This document shows positions 53,697-64,000 of a stretch of DNA of 64,000 bases, piece after piece (position 1 is the first letter of the stretch; every line of letters begins with the position of its first letter). The notes below the pieces were generated by a model. The model was not told the origin of the DNA and searched no databases. It saw nothing but the letters and a program-made list of their open reading frames with translations. Source of the stretch: Curvularia sp. ZM96 (taxonomy: Eukaryota; Ascomycota; Dothideomycetes; Pleosporales; Pleosporaceae); the NCBI GenBank assembly GCA_022457065.1, contig JAJGBQ010000004.1, positions 868,001 to 932,000 on the forward strand, in the 5' to 3' direction. Position numbers and translations under genes: made by a program.

Positions 53697-55162
53697 TTAC
53701 TCGATTACAAGAGTTTCTGATCGTTCTGACTTTCCACTCTGGTATTTTGCCCACGTCTCGTAACGCAATGCTACTTCGTTTCCGTGCTCCACTGCCTGTT
53801 GCAATAAAAACTTAACATCGGGCCACAGTGCCTGCATTGGATCCCTCCAATATCGGATCACAGGATCTGCTCCATGTTCAAGCAGGAACCGGATGCCGGG
53901 CAAAGGTTTATCGCTGCGCCCTCGATATCCCGTCGTTGCTGCATAGCACAAAGCCGTGACGGGTGGTCCGCTCATGGGCACGCCGTTGATGTCAGCACCA
54001 TATTGTAGGAGTATGCGCGCCAAATCGTAGCGACGATTGTGAACGGCCAGTGTAAGCGGGGTTGTCTCAGCCATAGCATTTGAGTCGAGGTATTTATTCT
54101 CCAGCAAGAAGCGGACAGCAGAACATGTGCCTTGCAGCAGTACCAGTCGTGTCTCATCCGCCGTCATGGTGTCTCCTTGCGTTGCCATTTCCTGGCATAT
54201 TTCGCCAATAAAACCTGAATCCGCGTGCTTTACGGCTTCCAGAAGTAACAGTCGACTTCGAGGAGACGGTGCAACTTCCACGTTTCCTCGGCTAAGAAAG
54301 TAGTAGTTTAGAAAGATCTTGCCAGTCTCTTTTTGTCCTTTTTGCATTGCGGCATTAAGCGCAACCCAGCGGTTTATAGCCACACGTCGATCATTCACGT
54401 TTTTCGAGCTCAGATTGGAATCTGTCATCTCATTGGCTTGGTTCTCTTCAAGCCGTTTTATCTCTTGTAACATTTTCACATGACCGCATGCACATGCTGC
54501 TACAAGGGGTTTGGGGAGAATTGAACTACCTAACAAGATATTAGGGTCATGTTCAAAGTGCCTCAAGAAACTGGAGATCTGATTCGTTGCGGCGAGTGCG
54601 GAGGGAATGTCGCGGGTGAGCGATGGCGCTTGTATCTCATTGTAAGAGCGTATGAACAGGATATAGCGAAGTTGCTTGACATATACGCTGGACAGAGCGG
54701 TACATATTTCCATCGTATATCGTTTGCGCAAATCATCTGTGGCCAGCTCATTGTCGGGCTTTAAAACTGCTTCGACTAGAGTTCGCAGATACGTTATGGT
54801 TGGGAGTGCAGTGTTGTATGGTTTACGGAGTACCTCGTGCCCAATAATTGTGCCGCCATGTTGCTCAAAGAGTCTCTCAAATCGTGCATTCTCAATGGCA
54901 AGGGTGATGTGACGGTCGGCTGGTTCACCCAAGTCACGCTCGTCTTCTGAATAGGCAATGAGTGGCTGGCGCTTAAGAATCTGTTCTTGTATTTCATGTG
55001 CAAATAACTCTGTTTGAGTGAGCGGGTGATATGGCTGTAGGGAGTTGATGATGTCATACTGCAAACAAGACGGTAGTGTGATGCAAGAAGAGGACTAACT
55101 TCGCCGACGAGAAAACTGAGAATGTGCTCGACAAGTTCACAAGGAAGTTCAACGATCTTCAT
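53697..55162 (-). CDS. F-box-like/ankyrin repeat protein 1
   Basis: Exons 55162-55060 and 55009-53697 (50-bp intron), 471 residues. The exon 1 start MKIVELPCELVEHILSFLVG is an F-box-like helix, and the splice gives YRLVCKLFAHEIQEQIL, as expected for an F-box; an alternative donor at 55099 would lose this. The C-terminal half holds ankyrin-type repeats: TTPLTLAVHNRRYDLARILL, QYGADINGVPMSG and IRFLLEHGADPVIRY. It resembles the gene at 56846-58359 in exon lengths and layout. Such proteins are numerous in Dothideomycetes and poorly characterised; a role as SCF ubiquitin ligase adaptor is inferred from the F-box only. Confidence 0.82.
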
Positions 55163-56845
55163 AATATATCGATGTTATCGTCTGGGGAGGAAACTTTTCG
55201 TTAAAGGGGGAAAAAGAATGAGAGATAAGGATGAGTTTATTCAATCATAAGACAGAGACAGCCTATATACACTGCACTGGGAATCACGTGATCTCAACAT
55301 TCAACAGTGTTGAGATCGGCCTGGATAACAGGACAAGGTAAGGAGTAGCACACGACGATCTCATTCGGTGCCTACCTAGGTATTTTAGCTAGTTCCGGGT
55401 GTTCGCATATTACCAGACGGCAACTTCTGACATTGGTGGCCTAATAAATTTTAGACACAAGCATCTTCTTTCACTCAAATGATCATATCTCATAGCTTTC
55501 CCATTGAACAACAATAAAAGCATGCAGCTTGTTTTATATAAGAAATTTGGCAATGTTACTCGCTGCCTGAGGCATTAGATCAGAACGTGGCTCTAACAAA
55601 GGCACTCATGCCATGCATTCGTCAATGTGACTCGACAGTCATACATGGACGAGGAATTTGGTTGCTGATACGTACCATATTAGAAGTAGAAAAAGTATCG
55701 GATCAAAACAAATCTGGTCGCTCATGATTTGCGAGCAATATTTCTTATTTAACGCAGTCCAACACCAAAGAAATGGACCATTCTACTCACCATCCATATG
55801 TCAAATATAAACAGAACTTATTCAACTCTGCTTAGCGCAACTTCCCTTGCAGTGTGGATCAAGTTGTGTTACGATATTGTGTGCGTTCTGATTTTAATAG
55901 GGTTGCTTTTTACACACCAGAGCTATGTGTACGAAAATGTACGCTCGACTCGGAATGCTTACTGAAAGCATGTACAACACAAGTATTTCATTGGGTATGG
56001 AAGGCGACTCTCGAGTGATGACTAGAGTACCGAACTCAAATGCTGGCCCAAGTACAAACGGGCGATAAAAGGAAATGAGAAACTCATTTGGAGAGAACAT
56101 GCATGTAAGATAATCAGCTTTGTTCAGTTTAACCAGGTGTTGGAACGATATGAACGTCGCATGGTCTTTACGATCTTGAGATAAGAGCTGTGAATCGCAG
56201 AAGGAAGATACCTCAAGTTGAGGAACATTTTGTTTTCCCAAATGGCGAGATGGTGAGACAGAAAGAAAACGACGTTTCACCAACCTATTCTGCCTGGTGT
56301 TCGTTACAACATCGTGACTGATTGACACTCTTGGGTTATTCACACACAGTTACTTGTTTCTTGGGTATGCCCCACATCTTTCCTGCCGATTAAGTATGTT
56401 GTCACGATCAAGTTTCATCATTTAATCACAGTACATAATCAAAGTTAGTTTTCCAGCTTATAGTGAACGAAAAGCACCGGACTTTCATTTTAAAGAATTT
56501 TAGATTTGTATAGGGCCAGTTTGCTCCTGGAATGTACTAGTCAAACTCTCAACCAGGTGCAAAAGTTGATCCAGCCCCCTAGCACTCTCTGCTGAACCAA
56601 GTCGACACACATGACTTGCTGCACCAAGTGTGCTGAACCATGCAGTGGTATGAGAATGCCACTTGCAGCCAGATGACAGTATGTTTTTCTCGAACCAGCC
56701 GTCCATTTAAGCGTGAGCAAAATTAAACTTGGTGTCTAGGCGAAGTTCATACAGCTTGACCGGCCATTTGTAGTCCTCATATTTATCAGCAGCAAGCTGT
56801 GTCTCCACCGCGCATATGATCTTGTTGAGCACCCCAGAGCATGAA
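55163..56845. other. 1.7-kb AT-rich intergenic region between two F-box/ankyrin genes
   Basis: No gene I recognise. A 149-codon frame at 55894-56343 and shorter ones at 56500-57006 (minus strand) lack domains and matching exon partners. AT-rich with no inverted or direct repeats noticed. Confidence 0.4.
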
Positions 56846-58359
56846 TCATCGCAAATCCATGTCGGATTCAGAATCGCAAAAAGATTCGAAGTAGTACTCA
56901 TTCCAAATGTCCTTATGTCGAATATAATCAATTCCCTCGCTTTCTGCTTTTTCGAGTATCCATAGGCATCTGGGCCACCGATTCTGCCTCGCAACCCAAA
57001 GGGCATCGTCTTCTTGCTTCTCTGTCGGAGCTATATCCGCTCCGCTGCAGAGAAGAAAGCGCACTTTTTCACATAATCCACGCCTAACTGCGAAGACGAG
57101 GGCTGTCTCTCCACAACCATGTTCTGATTTAGCGTTGACATCTGCGCCATTCTGTATCAAAACATGAGCAAGATCATAGTGCTCATTTTTCAGAGCCATC
57201 ATGAGAGGTGTTGTGTCCGTCCTAGGGAAGATTCCAGGGTTGTGCAAGTTGGAGTCCACAAGTTTGTGCTTGAGAAGGAATTGAAGAAGTTCTGGATGAC
57301 CGCGCCGGTATAGAAGTTCGTACTCTTCGGTACTGAGGACCCAATTCTTCACAAGATAGGTTGTAGAGGGGGTGAAGTACCAGTGTTTGTAATGGAAAGC
57401 CCTGAGAAGCAAAGCGAAGTTGCCGTGTTTCACACAGTCATTGAGTAGGTCATCCGCAAGATACTTCCAAGTTGACTGATGCAACTCTTTGTGACCGATT
57501 ATGAAATCGAAGATGACCCCCCCTGCCCTGGTTTTATGTAGTCGAACGGCTAGTCGTAATGCATCACTTACTCCAAGAGCAACGCGGGATGTTATGCTGC
57601 TTGATGTTGAGGCGCCAACTTCTCGGACAATTTTGAGAAGATCCCACAGGATGAAAGACAGCGACATTTCATTTTGGAATAGCACTGCAGCATCTAGAGC
57701 GCTTGGTAGTGCTTCGCACTCTGATAAAAGTAAATCCAAGGTGGAGGTGACGTGCTTGAGCAACCATTCGGTGTTGTCAAGCGCCGCCGCAACAGCAGGC
57801 ATGATATCGCTCATTGCTGAGAAATAAAAAATCTTGCGTGTGCTGTAGATGGGTTGATTGTATCCGAGGAGCGAGGAATGGCACAGGATGGGTTGAAGGT
57901 ATTCGATGAGCGAGGAATGGCGCAGTGTTGACAGTAGGCTGCAAACCACCGAAGTGCACTCCAAGCGCTGCATTCCTTGGTTCTCTCCTTTTCCCATACC
58001 TTGTGATAAAGCAAAGTTCACGCAATTTTGCACAAACTTCAGTAGGGAGTTGCCTTCGTGATCGCCGCGCATAACTCGCTTCGTGAGGATTAGAGCTCCG
58101 TGAGTGCGAAAGATTCTCCTGTGTGCTGAACTATGAAACAGTTCATAGAGAGGCATTCGGGACATTCGCTCGCACATTTCCGTAGTAAGGTATTGATTGA
58201 AAGTTTCTGGAACCATCAGCATATTGTTGACCCCAAGGATACGTGGTAAGACTCACTGCACACTGTCCGGTACTGCGATATATCATCCAATACAAGTGAG
58301 CGGACCAAGAAGTATGAGATACGTTCGAATATCTCGGGCGGGAATTGCAGCAAAGGCAT
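56846..58359 (-). CDS. F-box-like/ankyrin repeat protein 2
   Basis: Exons 58359-58257 and 58206-56846 (50-bp intron), 487 residues. Exon 1 starts MPLLQFPPEIFERISYFLVR, and the junction gives YRTVCKTFNQYLTTEMC. Ankyrin repeats lie at the C-terminal end: TTPLMMALKNEHYDLAHVLI, QNGADVNAKSEHGCGETALV and VRFLLCSGADIAPTEK. Exon 1 is 103 nt and the intron 50 bp, exactly as in the paralogue at 53697-55162. Sequence between the two has diverged strongly except at the F-box and the ankyrin end, so the duplication is old. Function unknown. Confidence 0.82.
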
Positions 58360-59234
58360 CGTGGCTGAGATCCGTAACTGCACTGTTGAGCAATCGATGA
58401 GCGAGGAGGAGGGTTAAAGAAGAAAAAGAGTTGTTGCTCTGTGATCCACGCGCCTTCACTCCGTCCTTGACGTCATGGGACTCACCGTCACCTCGTTTGG
58501 ATTGTTCTGGGATTGCAAACGGCAAGTGAGAGAAGCCAGAGTAAAGGCAAACGGCCCTGAGACTTCATTGTCGCTGTGCCTGCTTCTGGGTGAACGGACA
58601 GATGCGTACTTGAAGAAATCAGTATCATCAACGTGCCACATAGAGTTTGAAGTTGTTTCCTACGTACAGGTTTAGCACAGCCTTTTAGCAGAGGGGTTTG
58701 AAAGTATGGCTTGGGACACTTCAACCATTCGCGTTTGCGGAAGTAAATCGGTTCTGACACAGATGCAAGAGCTTGCGAAGGGACAGAACGAACCCAGAAG
58801 CTAATTCGATCTTCTAATACATCTTCAAAAGTGACATGATAGTGTTTGAAGCTATGTCCCAGGTTGCGCAAAGGCATCAGCGTAGGTGTCGATGGCTTCA
58901 ACTACTCGTAGCTCGTGCACATGTGACACAGGATTTATTCAATAGAGCTTTCAAGAACTCTAACTCATGATATGGATATGCTGATAATTCACAGCGTTAT
59001 ACAAAGCACATTCGCCATTTTTGTGAAACTGCGTCGATGCATTGCGGTGCGATGACAAGCACATTTACAGTCACAGATGGAAAGTCTTGGAGGTCAGAAA
59101 GATTAGAAGAATGACCAGCATTCAGTTTTCTACGATCTGGAAATTGCCCCTCTCCAAAGTGGTGCTAAACAATAACAAAAAAAGCCACTCTTACGTAGGA
59201 TTTTCCGACCCATCATGCACTTGGGTCTGTGTCT
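58360..59234. other. Intergenic region with a doubtful small gene
   Basis: About 0.9 kb. On the minus strand a possible two-exon gene starts at about 58877 (MPLRNLGHSFKHYHVTFEDV) with a donor at about 58668 and an acceptor before YASVRSPRSRHSDNEV, ending near 58456. It has no recognised domain and no signal peptide. I regard it as weak; part of the stretch also serves as promoter of the F-box/ankyrin gene 2. Confidence 0.3.
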
Positions 59235-60536
59235 TTATTCTGTCCTCCTTACCATCCTCAACTCCCAAATGTCTGCCTCTGAATCGTACACTTCTACATA
59301 TTCCACTGTAGGATCATTCGGATTATACCGGTCCGACTGATTCATCCTATTCACTGGAGGAAGCCTGTTCTGCTCCGGCGATACGCTGACCGCTGATACA
59401 GTCGATTCGCTGGGCGTCGATGCAGGCGTTCCTCTGGAAAAACCCCTAGGCGTGCCTCTAGGCGTATCCCAAGCCCTAGGCGTCCTGCTGAGTGTTGATG
59501 GCGTTCCGCTGAGCATTCCCCTAGACAATCTACTGGGTGGTCCCATAGGAGTTCTGCCGAGCATCCTCCCAGGCACTGCGCTGAGCATCTCCCTAGGTGT
59601 TTCTACAGGCGTGGTAGGCCTGGGTGTCCTACTGAGTGTTGAGGGCGTTCCGTTGATTCCCCTAGGCATTTCACTGAGTGGTCCAGTAGGCGTTCTGATG
59701 AGCGTTCCACTAGGCATTCCGCTGGATGGTCCTTTGGGTGTTGGCTTGGGCGTTCCCTTGGGAGTTGCCTCAGGAGTTTTGCTGGGGGTTTTGCTGGGGG
59801 TTTTGCTAGGAGTTTCCTTGGGAGTTCTGCTGGGAGTTACCTGGGGAGGTCCGATGGAAGGTCCGCTAGGTATCGCTTCTGGAGTCGCCTGCCTCGGAGG
59901 CGCAACCCCTTCCGCCGAACTGAGGTTACTCGCTGGGCTGCTCAATCTACTAGATTCTGAAGCAGGGGACTGCTGTCTAGCCTTCCTCCTACTAGATGTG
60001 CGTGCCACTCTGGATGCAGGTTTGGCCACCCTGCCATTCTTAACTTTCTTCAGCGTCGCCTTCGAGGTTGCCTTCTTCGGAGACACAACCTGTTCCATCG
60101 AATTGAAATCGCTCATCGGGCTGCTCAATCCGCTGGATTCTGACGCAGGAGACTGCGATGCAGCCTTCCTCCCGCTAGGTGCGCTCGTTGCGCTGGATGC
60201 GGGTTTGGCTACCCTACCATTCTTCACTTTTTTCAACGCTGGCTTCTTCTCCTTCTCCTGTGCGCCCCCCTTAGAGACGGTCTTCTTAGAAGCGGGCCTG
60301 CCTTGCTTCCGATTAGATGTAGAGTTCTTGGACTTGGACGCCTTTGATTTCTTGGTAACCGCTGCAGTTTTCTTCTGAGTTGGTCTGGTTGCGGCTGGGG
60401 TTGTGGCTGAGGAACGCGCAGCAGCCTCTTGCGTACGCTGCAGATGGGTCTCATTGAGATTTCCCGGAGCGGCTGCCCTCCTCGGCATCGTGCGCAGGGG
60501 AGCAGGGCGGTCACTACTAGCTTTCTTTGGTGCCAT
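59235..60536 (-). CDS. Lys/Ser/Thr/Pro-rich repetitive protein, probably nuclear
   Basis: Single exon, 433 residues, almost entirely low complexity. The N-terminus is very basic (KKTAAVTKKSKASKSKNS). A module of about 70 residues is duplicated: LKKVKNGRVAKPAS, then a basic linker, then SPASESSGLSSP, occurs twice in succession. A TP-dipeptide array follows (ETPSKTPSKTPSKTPEATPK, later SGTPSTLSRTPR twice). The C-terminus is an ordered acidic stretch (PTVEYVEVYDSEADIWELRM) that may be the functional part. Many S/TP sites suggest cyclin-dependent or MAP kinase targets. The basic repeats resemble linker-histone-like or AT-hook-adjacent tails, so a chromatin role is possible but unproven. Confidence 0.7.
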   Translation of the reverse strand: MAPKKASSDRPAPLRTMPRRAAAPGNLNETHLQRTQEAAARSSATTPAATRPTQKKTAAVTKKSKASKSKNSTSNRKQGRPASKKTVSKGGAQEKEKKPALKKVKNGRVAKPASSATSAPSGRKAASQSPASESSGLSSPMSDFNSMEQVVSPKKATSKATLKKVKNGRVAKPASRVARTSSRRKARQQSPASESSRLSSPASNLSSAEGVAPPRQATPEAIPSGPSIGPPQVTPSRTPKETPSKTPSKTPSKTPEATPKGTPKPTPKGPSSGMPSGTLIRTPTGPLSEMPRGINGTPSTLSRTPRPTTPVETPREMLSAVPGRMLGRTPMGPPSRLSRGMLSGTPSTLSRTPRAWDTPRGTPRGFSRGTPASTPSESTVSAVSVSPEQNRLPPVNRMNQSDRYNPNDPTVEYVEVYDSEADIWELRMVRRTE

Positions 60537-61157
60537 CTGGCTAATGACGATGAGTCTATAGTGTAGATCGGATGAGTTTAGAGTTGCTGTGTAGCTGACA
60601 GGGTTGTGTCGAATGACTTTAACAAAACAACTCTTCTCACGGAATAAATAGTTAGATGGCTCAAGAACTCTGTGAATTTACATACCTGATCACTGTGTGA
60701 GTAGATTTCTAAATACATTGTGGTAAGATCATAGCAGGGTCCAGTTTGGTATTGTGAACAAAGCCACAGAGGAATAGGATAGCATCCTGGAATAAAGCAA
60801 ACAAAGCTCGGATAAGGAGGCTTTGTTTCCGCCGACGTCGCTCGAAAGCACTCCCAGGAACAAAAACATGAACGGTAGAGACGATGACCGTTGTTTTCCT
60901 TGTTTGTTAGTAACGGGGTCTCGGGTGTGCCCAGATTGCACAGCGAAGGAACGCGCCGGCTGATACGGGAACAGATAGGTATTAAGAGTATGCTACAAGA
61001 CTGAGATACATATCATGATACTTAATGTGCCTGTTCCACAATGGTCCTTTTTGTGTGGCCTCGCAACTGCCTAGGTGACGCCAAACTACCAGAACGCCAA
61101 ACTGCAAATCATATGCTCGTCGTAATAATGCTACAAGACTTTGAAATGAGCCCAACA
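60537..61157. other. Intergenic region
   Basis: About 0.6 kb between the repetitive-protein start and the EXO1 stop on the same strand. No gene recognised. Confidence 0.4.
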
Positions 61158-63431
61158 CTATCCAGCAAATGCAAAACGTGCGAGGTTGAACATAGGCTTA
61201 CGAGGGGAGCATACGCTCTCCACATCGCTGTCTGGCACAAGCAAATCTTCACTTCCTTTCAATGACGATCGCCTCCTCTTTGCGGGTGTCACAGGGGGCG
61301 GTGAGCTCGCAGCTACCACAACCTCCGCCTCCATGGCCGCCCAAGCAGAGTTGGCGAGATCCGCTGCTTCATCGGCTGGAGGCGGGGTACCAGGAAGAAT
61401 TGATTCCACATGTGTCTCAGAAAAGGACGCCGAAACTGAACCAAGCAATGGTGGTGTAGACTGCCTTGCCTCGGAGCATTGTCTGTCTGAACGTGTCTTT
61501 GTGACCCGCAATGCAGACTTTGTCGTCGAAGGAGCAGCTGGAACTTTGTAGGCAAATTTTGATCGCAGATCACTGAGCTGAGAAGATATTGCAGCGCTAA
61601 AGACGGACTCGGGCTCTGGACTGCCGTGAGATGATGCTGGCGTGAGTGTACCGGCTGTCTCTTGAGACTGAGCAGTGCTACCCCTTGAAAATATCGTGGA
61701 CTGTGAGTCACTTCTTATGCTGGAGTGCACATCACTGAAAACTCGCAACTTGTTCCTAGACTGAGATGCAGTCTGCTCTAGATCAGCAGCTTCGACCGCT
61801 CCCTCTTCGATCGAGTCGTCTGAACATAGTTGAAGATCCTGGTCGGTCTTTCTTCTACTCTTCTTTCTCCGATGCAACGTCGGACTTGGTTCTGGAGTGG
61901 ATGATGTGAAGAACTGGCTTCGCACAACGCCCTCGTCACCTGCGGAAGAGGTCTCAAGCCCAGAATTGGAACAAAGTCGGGCCCTCTTAAACGGATGGGG
62001 GACCGATCGCTGGCCAGCAACGGGATTGGTCGTTGCACGTCTCGGCTGTGGTGCTGTGCTGGGAGGTGGTGGATATTGTTGCTGTAAGCGAGAAACAGGT
62101 GCTGGTACTGCGGCCCAGCCACTACTGTTGCGTTGCTGCTCAAGCAAGACCTGTTGACTTGGCGAAGGAGTGAAGCAGTTCGGACTCAGTTCAGCCAAGG
62201 GAGTGCGTTTGGGCTTGAAGAATGAGTCGATCGGCTTTGTGTCCTTTGGGTTAGGTGTTTGTACCACTGCTGAAGCTCGTCGTGAAGGGACTAGCGGCTG
62301 AGCACTAGGCTTGGTGTTGTTTACGATATTCATGGGAAGCTTCGAACGAGGATAAAGGTCGCCTCGTGCAACACCCGCGGCGATATGTGGCGGGACCTCC
62401 TCTCCGATATATGGCATATCGGCAACATCTACCCCGTCACCAAGTGGTGTAAGGTTGACAAGCTTCTCTGCGATCGGGCAGTAAACCCATTGGTACAGGA
62501 ACGTCTTTTCTGCCTGGTCGAACGATTCCATGAAACCAGCGGGTACTTTGAGTTTTCCGTCGAACTGGGCGGCTTTGACAAGCCGGTCTACAGTCTTATG
62601 CTTGCGCAGCATTCGATGAGCAGTCTTGAGACCAAGGCCACCGATACCTGGAAGATAGTCACAGCCGCTCAATATGGCCATTCTTCGAAAGTCTGCATCA
62701 GACCAGCCGACGAAGCTGACCTCCCTGCAGGCAGTAAAGTGATTCCGGTTGACCTCAATACATTCTCCGTACTTGTCCAGCTTCGTGATCAGACACTTGA
62801 CGCCGAAGACGAGCAGATCCGAGTCTTCTGATAGAACGCCGCTGATGATTCCTTTACGTTCGAGGTATGCCAGCTGAGAATCAGCCTCGTACGGTGCGAC
62901 AACGTATTGGATGTTGTTCCGTTTCAGCTCTTCGATGACCATTCGCGCCATTTCCGGTGTCACATCCACACTCTTCTGCAATTCCTGTTGCGCTTGAGCT
63001 ACCTTTCCGACTTTCAAAAGTTCTAGTCCCAGTCTCTTGCTTTCTTTCCTTCTATCCCTCCTGCCCTTCTCCGTGCCCGCCTTGCTGGGTAGGTTGTCGC
63101 CATCAAACACGAGGTAAGGGGTTACACCAAAGTGGATGAGCATGCGGACGCGATGCATGACAAAATCGACATATCTAGCGAGACGTAAGCATAGTTTTGG
63201 CACACTGGACATGTAGCTGCATACTTGGTGGTGGGCTTCTCTAGGGCCAGATCAATGGCGCAGGCAGCAGTTGCACGGTGCAACCAACCATATGTATCCA
63301 CGCCGATAGTCTGACCCTCGTATTTTTTGAGACTGCATGGTTTCTGCACCGACTTTAACAGCGGAAGGAGTCCTGTTTCTCTATTAGCAATGTACATCCT
63401 ACTATTGGGTGTGCTGACCTGAGATGCCCAT
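61158..63431 (-). CDS. EXO1: Exonuclease 1 (FEN1/Rad2 family 5'-3' exonuclease)
   Basis: Exons 63431-63419 (13 nt), 63372-63225 and 63174-61158 (introns 46 and 50 bp), 725 residues. The micro-exon supplies MGIS, giving the conserved MGISGLLPLLKSV start. The N-domain has GVDTYGWLHRA, and LVFDGDNLPSK contributes an active-site Asp. The I-domain has APYEADSQLAYLERKG and VLSEDSDLLVFGV, with metal-binding acidic residues, and SGCDYLPGIGGLGLKTAHRM carries the helix-hairpin-helix. The C-terminal about 400 residues are disordered and Ser-rich, the region that binds MutL/MutS and PCNA partners in the family. It acts in mismatch repair and double-strand-break resection. Confidence 0.93.
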
Positions 63432-63767
63432 TGTGGGCCCTTTGCCGCTCACGCGTCGGGCCTAGACAATGGCTGCAATACGAACACTATAGCAACATGC
63501 TGGTATTGAGCCGCCGGAGTGTTGTTCGAAGAGAAGCTCTCGCAGAACCAGTGTATAAGAGAAGGGGAAAGAAAGAGCCGTCACACTCTAAATACAGTAG
63601 TGGAGTACTTGATCGCGGGTACACGCCCATGGCAGGAACGCGCCCCGCTAAGAACGCGCTAACCAAGTCAGTGCACTGACGCGACTACCAACGCCGACTG
63701 CCGACGGATTGTCCAAAATTTCTTGCGTCAAACACCAACAGTACTGAGAAGGCAACAAAGAGTCAAA
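63432..63767. promoter_or_regulatory. Divergent promoter region, EXO1 / TMA16
   Basis: About 340 bp between head-to-head start codons of a repair gene and a ribosome-biogenesis gene. The 5' UTRs and both promoters must lie here. No specific motif assigned. Confidence 0.4.
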
Positions 63768-64000
63768 ATGGTCAGCAATCGCCTCGACAAAGTGCACAAG
63801 CAGATCGCCAAGAAGAAGGGCAAGAATCCAAACTTGCACGAAGGCAGCCGGGATACAAAGCGACTACAAAGCGCAGCGCAAAGAGATGATAAGCTCAATC
63901 GCCTTAGCAAAATCCGGGAGAACCAGAATCGCCCATATTGTATGCATACTTGGTGATATAGAGTGAGTACAAATTACTGACACGCGGCAGTATCCCGCAT
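63768..64000 (+). CDS. TMA16: Translation machinery-associated protein 16, first exons (cut by window end)
   Basis: Exon 1 is 63768-63939; a 51-bp intron (63940-63990) is followed by exon 2 starting at 63991 and running off the window. Exon 1 reads MVSNRLDKVHKQIAKKKGKN, then LHEGSRDTKRLQSAAQRDDK and LNRLSKIRENQNRPY, the diagnostic N-terminus of Tma16, which associates with pre-60S ribosomal particles. The splice continues as YLSR, as expected in the family. The rest lies outside the window. Confidence 0.85.

Noticed and set aside
55059..55099. Alternative 41-bp intron for the first F-box/ankyrin gene
   Set aside because: It would delete the YRLVCK part of the F-box and is shorter than other introns here; the 50-bp intron at 55010-55059 restores the motif and matches the paralogue.
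58456..58877. Two-exon small protein gene upstream of the second F-box/ankyrin gene
   Set aside because: Splice sites are plausible but there is no domain, signal peptide or conserved motif; mentioned only as doubtful in the intergenic entry.
59452..60378. 308-codon plus-strand frame rich in GVLLGVSLGV-type repeats, looking like a membrane protein
   Set aside because: It is the antisense shadow of the TP/S-rich repetitive gene; the repetitive codons of the minus-strand protein create the hydrophobic pattern.

Overview
The window comes from a filamentous ascomycete, most likely a Dothideomycete of the Pleosporales type. The grounds are dense intron-poor genes on both strands, introns of about 45-65 bp with GTATGT/GTAAGT donors and CTAAC/CTGAC branch sites, fungal families such as SKI3, MSN5, RSA3, EGCrP2-type GH5 and fungal F-box/ankyrin proteins, and a transposon block mutated by the CpA-to-TpA process known as RIP. 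The species is not identified. I recognised no tRNA, rRNA or CRISPR array.

Left gene block (1-21.5 kb). It starts with the 3' part of MCD4 (GPI ethanolamine phosphate transferase 1). Next come a coiled-coil hypothetical, an RNF216-like RBR ubiquitin ligase with a hydrophobic segment between RING1 and IBR, and a fungal family often mislabelled as geranylgeranyl pyrophosphate synthetase. An SnoaL/NTF2-like protein, a multi-pass membrane protein and a secreted GH17 glucanase follow, then about 2.3 kb without a recognisable gene. After that gap the Ski-complex scaffold SKI3 is found in two divergently oriented pieces: its N-terminal about 287 residues on the + strand and its C-terminal about 1,150 residues on the - strand. 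This is the outcome expected of an inversion of about 1.2 kb inside the gene. RSA3 (60S assembly) follows.

Transposon block (21,583-36,522). A 14.9-kb nest is bounded by perfect 44-bp terminal inverted repeats and TA dinucleotides (pogo/Fot1 type). The outer transposase is broken. A second Fot1-like element with its own tandem 17-bp end repeats lies inside. Two truncated Ty3/gypsy chromovirus copies of one family sit in opposite orientations with three LTRs. A 529-bp hAT-like MITE with a perfect 8-bp target duplication lies near the right end. Coding frames are almost free of indels but full of TAG/TAA stops from RIP, and two of the three catalytic aspartates of the inner transposase have become asparagine. 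One gypsy copy carries an antisense reading frame between its chromodomain and polypurine tract.

Right gene block (36.6-64 kb). In order: a DHDPS-family aldolase; MSN5/exportin-5; a GH5 sterylglucosidase-like enzyme; an ER-luminal DNAJC3/P58IPK-like TPR-J protein; a BTB protein; OTU1 deubiquitinase; an RSC1/RSC2-type chromatin remodelling subunit; two paralogous F-box/ankyrin genes with the same exon structure; a Lys/Thr/Pro-rich repeat protein; EXO1; and the first exon of TMA16, cut by the window end. Most are housekeeping genes for ER/GPI assembly, ubiquitin, RNA decay, ribosome assembly, nuclear export, chromatin and DNA repair. No metabolic cluster is apparent. The points most worth checking are the split SKI3 and the architecture of the nested transposon block.
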